Source: Acidobacteriota bacterium
GTDB lineage: Bacteria > Acidobacteriota > Thermoanaerobaculia > Thermoanaerobaculales > Thermoanaerobaculaceae
Assembly (NCBI GenBank): GCA_003158745.1
Contig: PMLC01000074.1
Span: forward strand, 1-49,958
DNA length: 49,958 bases
Direction of reading: 5' to 3'
The notes below the pieces were generated by a model that was not told where the DNA came from, did not search any database, and saw only the letters and a program-made list of their open reading frames with translations. Position numbers and translations under genes: made by a program. Positions 8,970 through 18,044 of the stretch are shown here, piece by piece. Positions within the stretch are counted from its first letter, which is position 1, and each line of letters begins with the position of its first letter.

Positions 8970-10119
8970 GGCTTTCCCCGGCGATTCCCGCTCCTGGTTC
9001 TGACACGCGACCGACGAGAGCCTCGAGCTCGGCCGAGTACCCGTCCCAGCTCCAGCGAGCGGCTCTCACCCGCGCTCCTCCCGCCAGACGTGAGCGAAGC
9101 GCCTCGTCGGCGAGCCTTGCCAGGGCCGATGCAAGCGCCTCAGGCTCTCCCGGCGGGACGAGCGTCCCGTTCACGCCGTCGTGCACGACGTCCGTGATCC
9201 CGCCCACAGCGCTCGCGACGATCGGCAGCCCCCAACCCAGGGCCTGAGCCGCCACGGCCGACCCGGTGGCGCTAAGGTACGGCAGCACCGCCACGTCGGC
9301 CGCCGCGAACCAGTCTGCGACCTCCGGCTCCGGCACCCACCCGAGGCGGGCCACTACGCGCCCTTCGAGATCGGACCTACGAAGCCGCTGCCTGAGGGTA
9401 CCTGCGATTCCGCCCCACGGTTCGCCCGCAAGCAGCAGCACGATCCGCGGTTCGCGCGGGAGACGCGCAACTGCCTCGAGCAGGACCTCAACGCCCTTGT
9501 AGGGTCGGATGAGGCCGAAGCAGAGCACTGCCAAGGCGTTGCTCTCTAGGCCCAGGCGTGTCCGCGCGCCTTCCCGGTCGACGGCCCCGGGCGACTCCGG
9601 AGGCAGCGGGTGAACCGTCAGCGGTGTGCCGGGAAAACGTTCCTGCAGCACCTGTGCGACCGAACGGCTGTGGCATAGGAACGCGCTGCAGCGGCCGAGC
9701 ACTGCCCCGGCGGCCTTTCGCGCCGGAAGCCCGGCGCCGTGATCCGCGGGGTTGTGGACGACCGCCACCACCGGAGCGTACCTGCGGCCGGTTAGGAACA
9801 ACTCCACCGGCGCCCATGCCGCGGTCCAGAAGGGGAGGATGATCGCGTCGGGCCTCGATGCCCGCAGACGAGCCGCCAGTCGCGGCCAGGTCCACGGCTC
9901 GAGTACGCCGAAGCAGGCCTGCGCGAAATCCAGGCGAGGACATGCATCCGGATCTACGTCGCCTCGCCCCGGATAAATGATCGATGGGTACTGCCGCAGG
10001 GGCACGAAAAAGCCTCCCAGGCTGCCGCGGGCGTCGAGGGCGGCAGCCAGAGCAGTGGTCGTCCGGGCAATCCCACCGCGCAGCGGCCACGATGGCCCAA
10101 TCAGCGCAAGCGAGCTCAC
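8962..10119 (-). CDS. Glycosyltransferase family 4 protein
   Basis: This is a 385-residue GT-B glycosyltransferase. The N-terminal Rossmann domain starts ALIGPSWPLRGGIA, a typical GT4 glycine loop. The C-terminal domain shows LCFGLIRPYKGVEVLLEA, the VARLGWVPEPEVADWFAAADV stretch, and PYLSATGSAVAAQALGWGLP followed by GGITDVVHDGVNGTLVPPG; this is the full GT4 donor-binding signature with the usual small substitutions. The frame extends to 10188, but its first 23 residues are Arg/Gly-rich. The GTG at 10119, where the fold begins, is preferred although no strong ribosome site is seen. First of two overlapping glycosyltransferase genes, divergent from the ybjN-like gene. Confidence 0.88.
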   Translation of the reverse strand: MSSLALIGPSWPLRGGIARTTTALAAALDARGSLGGFFVPLRQYPSIIYPGRGDVDPDACPRLDFAQACFGVLEPWTWPRLAARLRASRPDAIILPFWTAAWAPVELFLTGRRYAPVVAVVHNPADHGAGLPARKAAGAVLGRCSAFLCHSRSVAQVLQERFPGTPLTVHPLPPESPGAVDREGARTRLGLESNALAVLCFGLIRPYKGVEVLLEAVARLPREPRIVLLLAGEPWGGIAGTLRQRLRRSDLEGRVVARLGWVPEPEVADWFAAADVAVLPYLSATGSAVAAQALGWGLPIVASAVGGITDVVHDGVNGTLVPPGEPEALASALARLADEALRSRLAGGARVRAARWSWDGYSAELEALVGRVSEPGAGIAGESHG

Positions 10120-10223
10120 GGAACCGAGAGTAGCACCCCTCCCGCGGGGTCTGCGCCTCCGGTTGACACCACCGGGCCGACAGTCCACGCTACATATAGG
10201 ACGAGTGCTCTCCGGAGGGTAAC

Positions 10224-10676
10224 TTGGCTTCGCTCTTCGAGACCATCGAAGCGTACTTCGAGCAGGACGGCTGGGAGTTCCGGCGATTGCCCGGTCATCA
10301 GGCCCTCGAGATGGGCGCAGCCGGAGAGCACGGTAACTACCGCCTCATCGCTGTCGTTGAGCGCGACCACCCGATCGTCAGGTTTCTCACCTTCGTCGAG
10401 GGCAAGGTCCCCGAAGCAAGGCGTCGCGAGGTCCTGGAGTTCCTCACCCGGGCCAACTATGGCCTGCTGCTCGGGAACTTCGAGTTCGACGTCAACGACG
10501 GCGAAGTGCGGTTCAAGTGCTCGGCGGACCTCGAGGATGCCGATCTCCCGCATGCCCAGTTCGAGAACCTGCTGCTCATCGGGCTGTCGGTCATGGACCG
10601 CTACTTTCCCGGCCTCCAGCGCGTCATTCAGGGAACCGCGGACGCCGCCGCAGCGATCGAGGAAGCAGAGCTTTAG
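10224..10676 (+). CDS. YbjN domain-containing protein
   Basis: A 150-residue cytosolic protein of the YbjN family (PF10722), which resembles type III secretion chaperones in fold and has no agreed enzymatic role. Visible features are the N-terminal helix SLFETIEAYFEQDGW, central strands with GEHGNYRLIAVVERDHPIVRFLTF, and the helix RREVLEFLTRANYGLLLGNFEFD. The start is a TTG at 10224 with GGAGGGT 4-5 nt upstream, a strong site compensating for a weak start codon. TTGACA stands at 10163, but the spacing to any -10-like box (TACATA at 10191) is too long to call a promoter. The last 4 nt overlap the end of the convergent glycosyltransferase gene. Confidence 0.8.
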   Translation: MASLFETIEAYFEQDGWEFRRLPGHQALEMGAAGEHGNYRLIAVVERDHPIVRFLTFVEGKVPEARRREVLEFLTRANYGLLLGNFEFDVNDGEVRFKCSADLEDADLPHAQFENLLLIGLSVMDRYFPGLQRVIQGTADAAAAIEEAEL

Positions 10677-11638
10677 ACCGTGATCGGCGGCGGGGCGCTG
10701 CGCTGCCCGCCGATCATCCCGACCGTCTCCTGAACGAGGTACAGCGGACGGCCTCGCACCTCATCGAAGACGCGCCCCACATACTCGCCCAGCAGACCGA
10801 CAGCAATCAGCTGGATTCCTCCCAGAAGAGCCAGCCCGGAAGCAGCCACCCAGGTCCACGCCAGAGTAGAGCCGGTCGCCTTCAAGATGAGGACTGCCGC
10901 AAGCGCGACGACAGCCGCGGCACAGACGACCACTCCCAGCCAGCTCGCAAGCTGGAGCGGAAGGTATGAGAACGACGTGATCCCGTCGCTCGCGAGCCGC
11001 AGCATCTTGCCAAGCGGATACTTCGTTTCGCCCGCGTGCCGGGCCGCCCGAAGGTACGGAACGCCGATCTGGCGGAAGCCAAGCCACGAGACCATTCCAC
11101 GGGTGAACCGGTGGTGCTCCGAGAGCCTGCGGAATGCGTCCGCCGCCTTCCTGCTCATCAAGCGGAAGTCGCCGGTGTCGACGGGGATGGAGACGTTGGT
11201 CACTCGCTGCAACAGGCGGTAAAAAACGGCGGCCGTCACGAGCTTGAAAAACGTCTCGCCCTCGCGCTTGGCGCGCACGGCATACGCGACGTCGTACCCT
11301 TCGCGCCACCTCGCCACAAGCTCCGGAATCAGCTCGGGAGGGTCCTGGAGGTCCGCGTCCATGATCACCACGGCGTCCCCTTCCACGTGGTCGAGGCCGG
11401 CCGTGAACGCCATCTGGTGGCCGAAGTTGCGGGAGAAACTGACGCCCTTGACCCGGGCGTCCCGCGCGGCGAGGTCCTTGATCAGCGCCCACGAACGGTC
11501 TCGCGAACCATCGTCGACCAGCACGATTTCGTACGAGCGGACCGTGCCACTGAGTACCTCCGTGAGCCGGCGGTACAGTTCAGGCACGCTCTCTTCCTCG
11601 TTGTAGACGGGAACCACGACTGATAGCTCGACGCTCAC
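10673..11638 (-). CDS. Family 2 polyprenyl-phosphate glycosyltransferase (GtrB/ArnC/DPM1-like)
   Basis: This predicted 321-residue membrane enzyme transfers a sugar from a nucleotide donor to undecaprenyl phosphate. The GT-A domain is complete: VVVPVYNEEESVPELY, the metal-binding region IMDADLQDPPEL (DADLQDPP is diagnostic of DPM1-type GT2), DTGDFRLMSRKAADAFR, and HRFTRGMVSWLGF with the RG pair. Two transmembrane helices follow (about residues 228-252 and 262-288), then the usual EYVGRVFDEVRGRPLYLV tail. The start is GTG with AAAGGAT upstream. It lies 27 nt after the Agl23-like gene, and so probably makes the lipid-linked donor sugar for that GT-C protein. Confidence 0.9.
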   Translation of the reverse strand: MSVELSVVVPVYNEEESVPELYRRLTEVLSGTVRSYEIVLVDDGSRDRSWALIKDLAARDARVKGVSFSRNFGHQMAFTAGLDHVEGDAVVIMDADLQDPPELIPELVARWREGYDVAYAVRAKREGETFFKLVTAAVFYRLLQRVTNVSIPVDTGDFRLMSRKAADAFRRLSEHHRFTRGMVSWLGFRQIGVPYLRAARHAGETKYPLGKMLRLASDGITSFSYLPLQLASWLGVVVCAAAVVALAAVLILKATGSTLAWTWVAASGLALLGGIQLIAVGLLGEYVGRVFDEVRGRPLYLVQETVGMIGGQRSAPPPITV

Positions 11639-11665
11639 GGTGTATCCTTTCCCCGCGCTCCCGCG

Positions 11666-13183
11666 CTACTTCTTCCCGGATTCGAACACCAGGACGTCCG
11701 TGGCGCCGATCGGGGACCATGCCTGACGCGTAACAAACCACCGCGCGACGGCCGAAAGACCAACACCGGACGCATCCTCGACCCACCAGGCGCGCAGAGG
11801 AATTCGCCGGACCGTGTAGCCGTCGCCCAGTATCTGCCGGGTGGCGCCCTCCTTGTCGGGGTCGCAAACCACCAGTGGGGGGTGCATGCCGGCCTGAGGG
11901 GCCGCCCACCAGACCGGCACTTTCTTCAGCTGCCATGACAACGGCCAGCTCGCCTCGCCGTCGACCGCGGCCACCATGCCTTCTTTTTGCACCACGGCGA
12001 GCGCCTTCGCGTAGTTGGCCAGCGCCTGCTCCTCGGGTGTCGTTTGCACGAATACCATGAGCTCGGCATGAGGATCCGACGTCGTGATGGCCGGATAGAG
12101 AAAACTCGAAGCTGCTGCGCTCCACGCAGTGGCGGCGAGGCCCGCCGTCGCGAGCGCCCGCGACCACCAGCGCCCCTGCGGCGAGAACGTCCTCGAAAGC
12201 TGAGCCCCGGCGAGAGGGACGAACGGCAGCATCTGGTGAACCGCGAGCCATGGGACCTTCTCGCCCAGGTATGCGTATACCGCGATCGCCGATAACCCCC
12301 ACGCCAGACAGAACACCTCGAGCCGCTTCAGCCGGTGGCGCCGGCGAACAGCCCACACCAGCGCGGCCGCAATCGGGAGGAACTCGTACAGCGCGAGCCG
12401 CGGCAGGTGATAGAACCAGGGGCCGCCCACCCGCTGGATCTTGTGCTGGCCGTACCAGTAGATGACGGCCTTCACCGGAAACGCCCAGTCCTCAGGATGC
12501 ACGAAAAACACGGTAAACCCGGTCACCGTGATCACGAAGAACCACAGGATTGCGGTCCCAACGGCGACCCGATGGGCGTCGATCCACACGAAGCCCTTGC
12601 GGACGCTCACCCAGACTCCGTCCCGCAACGTCACGACATACGTGGAAAACGCCAGCAGCGGCACCGTAACGTAGAACGTCTCTTTCATCATGGCGTGCCC
12701 GGCCGCCGCGACACCGATCCACGGGATGAGCCTCCAGCCTTTCTTTCTCACCAGCAGGAACAGCGTCAGCGCCAGCGCTGTGAAGAAAGCCACGGGCACA
12801 TCCTCGCGGGCGAACCGAGAGTAGTAGAGCATGATCGGCGAGATCGCCAGAATGAGGCCGCTCCACCACGCCGCCCCGGCCCCGAGGCGGCGGCGCAGCA
12901 TGAGGGGGAGGGCCACCAGCGCCACACCGGCAAGCGCCGGGTACAGCCGGCCGACCGCGGTGCTCGCACCGAGGATGAGGAACAGCGGCGCCATGACGTA
13001 GTAGATGAGGGGTCCGTGATAGGTGGGGTCGTACCGGTACGTGCCCTGGTTGAGAAGGTTGTACGCAAAGTCGCAGTGGATGGCCTCGTCGTGATGCGGC
13101 GGCCGGTCGCCCAGCGCGACAAGGCGCAGCACCAGCGCGAAGGCGATCAGCGCGATCCAGGCAAGGCGTTCCTTCCGGCTCAT
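11666..13183 (-). CDS. Agl23-like GT-C family membrane glycosyltransferase (TIGR03663)
   Basis: A 505-residue polytopic membrane protein with about 10-12 hydrophobic helices and a soluble C-terminal part. After the first helix it carries PPHHDEAIHCDFAY, the acidic DE pair seen in GT-C lipid-linked sugar transferases. GTYRYDPTYHGPLIYYVMA and ISPIMLYYSRFAREDVPVAFF follow. This combination marks the family first called flippase activity-associated protein Agl23. The predicted job is transfer of a sugar from a polyprenyl-phosphate donor outside the membrane. The ATG at 13183 was chosen because it lies 10 nt after the stop of the preceding gene and the hydrophobic N-terminus begins there; the frame is open to 13225. 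It sits between the DUF2298 gene and the GT2 gene. Confidence 0.85.
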   Translation of the reverse strand: MSRKERLAWIALIAFALVLRLVALGDRPPHHDEAIHCDFAYNLLNQGTYRYDPTYHGPLIYYVMAPLFLILGASTAVGRLYPALAGVALVALPLMLRRRLGAGAAWWSGLILAISPIMLYYSRFAREDVPVAFFTALALTLFLLVRKKGWRLIPWIGVAAAGHAMMKETFYVTVPLLAFSTYVVTLRDGVWVSVRKGFVWIDAHRVAVGTAILWFFVITVTGFTVFFVHPEDWAFPVKAVIYWYGQHKIQRVGGPWFYHLPRLALYEFLPIAAALVWAVRRRHRLKRLEVFCLAWGLSAIAVYAYLGEKVPWLAVHQMLPFVPLAGAQLSRTFSPQGRWWSRALATAGLAATAWSAAASSFLYPAITTSDPHAELMVFVQTTPEEQALANYAKALAVVQKEGMVAAVDGEASWPLSWQLKKVPVWWAAPQAGMHPPLVVCDPDKEGATRQILGDGYTVRRIPLRAWWVEDASGVGLSAVARWFVTRQAWSPIGATDVLVFESGKK

Positions 13184-13193
13184 CCCCGCATCC

Positions 13194-15230
13194 TCACGGC
13201 CCCATCTCCACGATCGTGCACGCACCGTCCTTGAACGCCGCTCGACCGGCCTGCACCACCGCCTTCAGACCCTCCTCCGGGTAGAGTCTGGACTCGACGC
13301 TGCCTACCACCACATAGCGCGCGGCCAGCCCCTGCGCGATCTTTTGCACCTCACTCGGGTTTCCGCACCTGTACAGTTGCTCGATCTGCGCCTTTCGCCC
13401 GGCAGTCTCTCCGCCTATCGCCCCGCCGCGCCAGACACCCTCGTGGTTCTCCCAACCCAACACGGCGGGCACACCGGAGGCCGAGGACATACGCGCGGCA
13501 TCGGAGTAGGCGTTTCCGATCCCTTCGATCAAGACCGTCCCTCGAGGCTGTCCACGCAGCCAGGCGGCTGCGGCGGCCTCGCCTGGCGCCATCCAACCCA
13601 GGCCGCCCCAGCTCCCGGCGCTCGCCCCGAGTGCTCGTCCGGTGAGCGCCGCGAGCTGCGGCAGACCCGACAGCACGACCAGTGCGGCACCGATTACCGC
13701 TACCAGCGCGCGTCGCCGATGCAGCCATCCCAGAAGAACGGGTCCCACTACGGCGAGGAAAGTGAACGCCATGTGGGTCGCCTTGAAGACCGTATTCATC
13801 CGGTAGAACTCGGCTCCGTAGGGGTCCTTGAAGTACACGATCTCCATGATCGCAAGGAGCGCCAGTGGCACCAGGGTGAGGGCGAGCACGGGCCTGCCCC
13901 GCCGGTAGCTGCCCCGGAAGGCGGTGATGGCCAGGACGCCGCCGACGCCTGCGGTCAGAGCGAGCAGGGGCCGCTTCGTGATCACCACCAGCAACACCAG
14001 GCCGGCAAGCCAGACCGCACGGCTAAGTTGGCGTCGTGCCGTCTCCATGCCCCCCCAGCGCCACGAAAGTTCCCAACCCACCAGGACCGTCGGGATCAGG
14101 GCGCCAGCCAGGAGAAGCACGATCTCGTCCATTCGAGTCGGCGTCGTGACGACGCCGAAGCCCTCGGCAGGCGGATGAAACGCGAGCCAGAAAGGCGCAT
14201 AAAGCAGCCAGCCGGCCACGCCGACGGCCCCTACCCGTGCCCACAGCCACAGCCCAGCTCCAACGGGCCGAACAAACCCGGCCTCGTCCCCGACTGCGAC
14301 CATGAGCATCGCGAGGCCGAGAGGGATCGCGCACCATGGGTTGGCCGCGGCCGCCGCCCCGTAGACGAGCGACCCGATGCCAAGCGCAGGCAACCAATGA
14401 GACTTCGCCGTGCTCAGAGCTCGGGCAAGAAAAACGGCCACCAGGGCAAGCGGCACGCACAGTAGGTGGGGGTGGAGATCGCCCAGATGGAAGGTGAAGA
14501 GTGGGAACTCCGTGATCGTGCCCGTGATCGCGCGCGACGCCGGCCAGAGGTCGATTCCGGAGATGCCGTGTCCCGCGAGAAGCTGGCGCCACCCGTCGAA
14601 CGTGCCCATGAACACCACCAAGAAAGCGGCCAAGATGCCGGTGCGCCGGCTCCCGCCGAGCGCCCGGGCGAGAGCCCAGGCCCCTTGCGCGCTCACCGCT
14701 GCCAGCGTCACAACCAGCAAATTGAAAACGACATCCGGGGCGAACCCGAGCAGCTTGGCCGGCAACGTCCACGGCACGAAGCCGAAGTAGTAATACGGCA
14801 GGGTGTGGCCGGCCAGCCAGGGGTCGGCTGGAGGCATCGCGCCGGGACGAAGGAGAGTCGCGAGGATCGCGAGGTCCATGGGTTTTTCGGTGGCCGTGAC
14901 TGCCATCATCGGCAGCCTGAGGAAAGCAAGCAGGAGAAACGCACCGAGACCGACGAGTTCGGGTTCGAGAAGTGCTCGCAGGTTCAGGCCTGCAAAACCT
15001 CGCCACCCCCACCATGCGAAAAACGGCAGGACAACGAGGCCGAACCACCACCACGATGTCACTCCGAGCCAACCGAAAATCCAGGCCGCATAGCCGGTTA
15101 CGGTCCAGGCTGTAACCCGTGCGACGGCCCAGCTCGCGCCCGCGCCGACGCCTAGGCGCCGCAGCGCGCCGACCGCTACCGCCCCGCCCGCAGCAACCAC
15201 AACGTACCAGGCCAGCGCCTGCCAGATCAT
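13194..15230 (-). CDS. DUF2298 (chlor_Arch_YYY) polytopic membrane protein
   Basis: A 678-residue integral membrane protein with a dozen or more hydrophobic helices. It carries the DUF2298 signature (PF10060/TIGR03662): VTATEKPMDLAILATLLR, PADPWLAGHTLPYYYFGFV with the YYY motif, and TEFPLFTFHLGDLHPHLL (FxxGDLHPH). A C-terminal soluble segment includes AAAAWLRGQPRGTVLIEG and CGNPSEVQKIAQGLAARYVVVG, typical of this family and of GT-C proteins. Function is not established; the motifs resemble GT39/GT-C transferases. It directly precedes the Agl23-like gene, a pairing also seen in archaea and Chloroflexi, so the two probably act together on a lipid-linked glycan. First gene of a three-gene minus-strand operon. 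Confidence 0.88.
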   Translation of the reverse strand: MIWQALAWYVVVAAGGAVAVGALRRLGVGAGASWAVARVTAWTVTGYAAWIFGWLGVTSWWWFGLVVLPFFAWWGWRGFAGLNLRALLEPELVGLGAFLLLAFLRLPMMAVTATEKPMDLAILATLLRPGAMPPADPWLAGHTLPYYYFGFVPWTLPAKLLGFAPDVVFNLLVVTLAAVSAQGAWALARALGGSRRTGILAAFLVVFMGTFDGWRQLLAGHGISGIDLWPASRAITGTITEFPLFTFHLGDLHPHLLCVPLALVAVFLARALSTAKSHWLPALGIGSLVYGAAAAANPWCAIPLGLAMLMVAVGDEAGFVRPVGAGLWLWARVGAVGVAGWLLYAPFWLAFHPPAEGFGVVTTPTRMDEIVLLLAGALIPTVLVGWELSWRWGGMETARRQLSRAVWLAGLVLLVVITKRPLLALTAGVGGVLAITAFRGSYRRGRPVLALTLVPLALLAIMEIVYFKDPYGAEFYRMNTVFKATHMAFTFLAVVGPVLLGWLHRRRALVAVIGAALVVLSGLPQLAALTGRALGASAGSWGGLGWMAPGEAAAAAWLRGQPRGTVLIEGIGNAYSDAARMSSASGVPAVLGWENHEGVWRGGAIGGETAGRKAQIEQLYRCGNPSEVQKIAQGLAARYVVVGSVESRLYPEEGLKAVVQAGRAAFKDGACTIVEMGP

Positions 15231-15358
15231 GGATTTCTATTCTACCTGGTTTTTCCGTCCGTCTGCACGCAGACAGCGAGGTTCCGCCCATCTCGCCGGA
15301 ACCACACGCCTCGCGATCCGCGGTAAACTCAGGTGACGCTTACCGGAGGCCTGACACG

Positions 15359-17512
15359 ATGACGAACCTCGCACTCCCGCTTGTCGCTGCGGTGGCAGCT
15401 CTCTTCCCGGAGGTGCGCTCGTTCTGGGCAGTCGACACCGGGCCTCAACTTCAGCCGATCCAGATCGAGCTTCGCGCTCGTCTTGTCCGTGAGGGCCGCA
15501 CCATCGCGGTGTACCAGGAAGAGGGCTACCACTTCTCGACCATGGGCCAGGCGGACGAGACGCACCAGATCGAGGCAGCCGTGAGTGTATTCGACACCGT
15601 CATCTATCCCCGGGAGGTCGAGCTATTCGGTCCCTGCCCGGACCACGACGGCAACGGGAAGGTGATACTCTTTCTGACGCACGCAGCCGGTCCCTCCGGC
15701 CTCTTCTTTCCTTTCGACGAGGTCCCGGAGGACGAAGCGGTTCGCTCCGGATTTCACTCAAACGAGGGCGAGATCCTCTACCATGCCTTCGGGCGTCAAG
15801 GGAACCGCGCGTCCAGGAACATCGAAGAACTAGCCGAGACCTTCCACCGGTTACTGCACTACAGCCGGGATCCCGGCGAGACTTCCTGGAGCGAGTTGCT
15901 GGCCAACTACACCCCCTATCTCTGCGGCCTGGCGTCGGCCCGGCTGCTCTGGGGAGACATCGATCCCGAGAACCGCGCCCATGCGCCCGGCGACGCGTGG
16001 GCAGGGAGGGGTTGGTCCCTGCTCTTCGTCGAGTATCTGCGAGACAAGTTCGGTGACCAGGGGTTGCGCGATCTCGTCGCACGCCCCGAGAAGGGACTCG
16101 CCGGGATCGGCCGGATGCTTGCCGACCGGGGCGACAAGCGCACCCCGGCGGACTTGCTGGGCGACTTCGCGATGGCGTGCTGGCTGGACGATCCCGGCCT
16201 GGCGGACGGCCGGTTCTCCTTCGCGTCAGTCGTGCCTCCTCGCCCGCCCGCTACAGTACGGGCGACGGCGTCCCGTCCGACGTCGGGAGTCATCGAGGTC
16301 GGAGTAGGCGGAATCGCCTTCCTGACCGTCGAGGGAAGCGGCGAGCGGCCGTTCCCGCTCACACTTCAAGGCGACCCTTCGGTCCGCTGGGTCGGGCGGG
16401 CGGTCAAGCTGCATGTCCAGGGGCCGGATATAGAGCTGCCACTCGCCTTCTCGCCAGCGGGAACCGTCAAACTCGAGCTTCCCGCGCTCACACCAGCCGA
16501 GAGGGTCGTGGTGGCGGTCTCGCCGGTGCCGGTGGAATCTCCCCTTTTCGACAGCCGCACGCTCCTGCTGCGTTGGGGCGTCGGCTGGGTGCCCCACGCG
16601 CCGGCGGACCAGAGCCGGGAGACGCTGGGCACGCTTGTAGGGAAGGCTCTGCCCGACGCCGGAATGGCCGCGCGCTCGCGCCTGATGACGACCGTAGACC
16701 GACTCAGCGGCGCCCCCCGCGATGGCTCCGAGGGGCCGGTGGTAACGACCCGGTATGCATGGGCCCCGCAAGCCCGCGCGGTCGTCGAGGTGCTCCTGCA
16801 GGAAGCGACCCGGCGCGGCCTTCCCGTCCGTCCCTCCCCCTTCATCCGAAAGGTCCCTAACGGCGTGCAGCAGGAATGGAGCAACGTCGTCATCGAGCTT
16901 CCGGGCAAGGACCCCCGACGGTGGCCCGTCGTGCTTGCAGCGCACTGGGATGGCGCCCGGGGCAACCTGCGTGATTCCTATCTGCGCGCTCTCAACGTCA
17001 ACGACAACGCATCCGGCGTTGCCGTCGCGCTCGAAGCCGCGGCAGCGATGAGCCGCTCGCCCCACCGAGCTCCCATCATCGTGGCCTTCCTGGCGGGCGG
17101 ATTCCATGATGCTGCCGGTGCTCACGCGTTGCTCGAAGAGCTCGGCGGGAAGATCTCGGCTTGGGTGGAGCTCGATGGCGTCGGGGTCCCGGAGCGCTGG
17201 CCCCGTACACTCGACGTCCAACTCGAGGGCGGCAAGGACCTCGCGAGTTCCTCATGGAGCATCACACAGGCCTTCCGGCACGCGGGTTTCGCCCCCAAGG
17301 TCACGCCGGAGATTCAGGCCCCGCACACCGGCGGCAGCGTCGCGCTGGGGCGCGGCATACCTGCACTCGTCGTCCGCGTCGGACCCTACGGTCAGGAGGA
17401 CAGCCTGGACACGCCACCGGCCGTCGAACTCGACACGCTGTCGCCCGATTTCATGGTGCTGCTGGCCAAAGCGTTGGCTGGCGTCGGGCTGAACCTGGCC
17501 GGAGTGCCGTGA
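15359..17512 (+). CDS. Secreted two-domain protein: degenerate M30-like domain plus degenerate M28-like domain
   Basis: The protein is 717 residues long. The ATG at 15359 has GGAGG 9 nt upstream; the frame runs further upstream without protein-like sequence. A short hydrophobic N-terminus may be a signal peptide. Residues about 15-260 resemble M30 hyicolysin-type metallopeptidases: an FGPCPDHDGNGKVILFL calcium-loop-like segment and SNEGEILYHAF. Where the family has HExxH, this protein has LAETFHRLLHY. Residues about 500-710 resemble M28 aminopeptidases. The metal ligands His (LAAHWDG), Asp (NVNDNASG), Asp (VELDGVG) and His (PHTGGSVALGRGIPAL) remain, but the two Glu of the EEQGLLGS region are replaced (GGFHDAAGA). 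Both domains therefore look catalytically dead. It may be a binding or structural protein, and it is the first gene of a plus-strand run with the adenosine-specific kinase. Confidence 0.7.
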   Translation: MTNLALPLVAAVAALFPEVRSFWAVDTGPQLQPIQIELRARLVREGRTIAVYQEEGYHFSTMGQADETHQIEAAVSVFDTVIYPREVELFGPCPDHDGNGKVILFLTHAAGPSGLFFPFDEVPEDEAVRSGFHSNEGEILYHAFGRQGNRASRNIEELAETFHRLLHYSRDPGETSWSELLANYTPYLCGLASARLLWGDIDPENRAHAPGDAWAGRGWSLLFVEYLRDKFGDQGLRDLVARPEKGLAGIGRMLADRGDKRTPADLLGDFAMACWLDDPGLADGRFSFASVVPPRPPATVRATASRPTSGVIEVGVGGIAFLTVEGSGERPFPLTLQGDPSVRWVGRAVKLHVQGPDIELPLAFSPAGTVKLELPALTPAERVVVAVSPVPVESPLFDSRTLLLRWGVGWVPHAPADQSRETLGTLVGKALPDAGMAARSRLMTTVDRLSGAPRDGSEGPVVTTRYAWAPQARAVVEVLLQEATRRGLPVRPSPFIRKVPNGVQQEWSNVVIELPGKDPRRWPVVLAAHWDGARGNLRDSYLRALNVNDNASGVAVALEAAAAMSRSPHRAPIIVAFLAGGFHDAAGAHALLEELGGKISAWVELDGVGVPERWPRTLDVQLEGGKDLASSSWSITQAFRHAGFAPKVTPEIQAPHTGGSVALGRGIPALVVRVGPYGQEDSLDTPPAVELDTLSPDFMVLLAKALAGVGLNLAGVP

Positions 17513-17552
17513 CAGCGTTGCAGCCCCCGACGCCGAGAAGGAGAGCACGCCG

Positions 17553-18038
17553 ATGGATCTGAGCCTGGTCAAGATCGAGAAGCCGGAGGCTACCAACTTC
17601 ATCCTCGGGCAAGCCCATTTCATCAAGACGGTGGAGGACCTTCACGAGGCAATCGTGTCCTCGAACCCGCAGATCCGATTCGGCATCGCGTTCTGCGAGT
17701 CGTCGGGTCCCGCCCTGCTGCGCAGATCGGGAAACGACGAGACGCTGGTGGAACTCGCCACCCGCAACGCCCTCGCGGTCGGAGCCGGGCACTCCTTCTT
17801 CGTCTTCCTCGAGAACGGCTTTCCGGTCAACGTTCTCAACGCGATCAAGGCCATCCCCGAGGTGTGTCGGATCTACTGCGCCACGGCGAATCCGGCCGAG
17901 GTCGTCGTAGCGGAAAGCGAAACGGGGCGCGCAATCCTCGGTATCGTGGACGGCTGTCGGCCCAAGGGCGTGGAGGGTGAGCAGGACGTCCTCGCACGCC
18001 TGCGCTTCCTGCGCGAGATCGGGTACAAGCTCGGGTAG
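17553..18038 (+). CDS. Adenosine-specific kinase (PF04008 family)
   Basis: A 161-residue cytosolic protein of the small family typified by archaeal adenosine-specific kinases, thought to phosphorylate adenosine. Recognisable stretches are NFILGQAHFIKTVEDLHEA, FGIAFCESSGPALLRRSGND, AVGAGHSFFVFLENGFPVNV and CRIYCATANPAEVVVAE, followed by GILGIVDG-type sequence near 17935. Full length for the family. ATG 17553 has AAGGAGAG upstream. The gene follows the double pseudo-peptidase by 40 nt and precedes the LysE-type exporter by only 6 nt, so the three may share a transcript. Confidence 0.88.
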   Translation: MDLSLVKIEKPEATNFILGQAHFIKTVEDLHEAIVSSNPQIRFGIAFCESSGPALLRRSGNDETLVELATRNALAVGAGHSFFVFLENGFPVNVLNAIKAIPEVCRIYCATANPAEVVVAESETGRAILGIVDGCRPKGVEGEQDVLARLRFLREIGYKLG

Positions 18039-18044
18039 TCTGCC

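Noticed and set aside
10163-10200. Promoter with TTGACA before the ybjN-like gene
   Set aside because: The nearest -10-like hexamers lie 22 or more nt away, too far for a standard sigma70 promoter.
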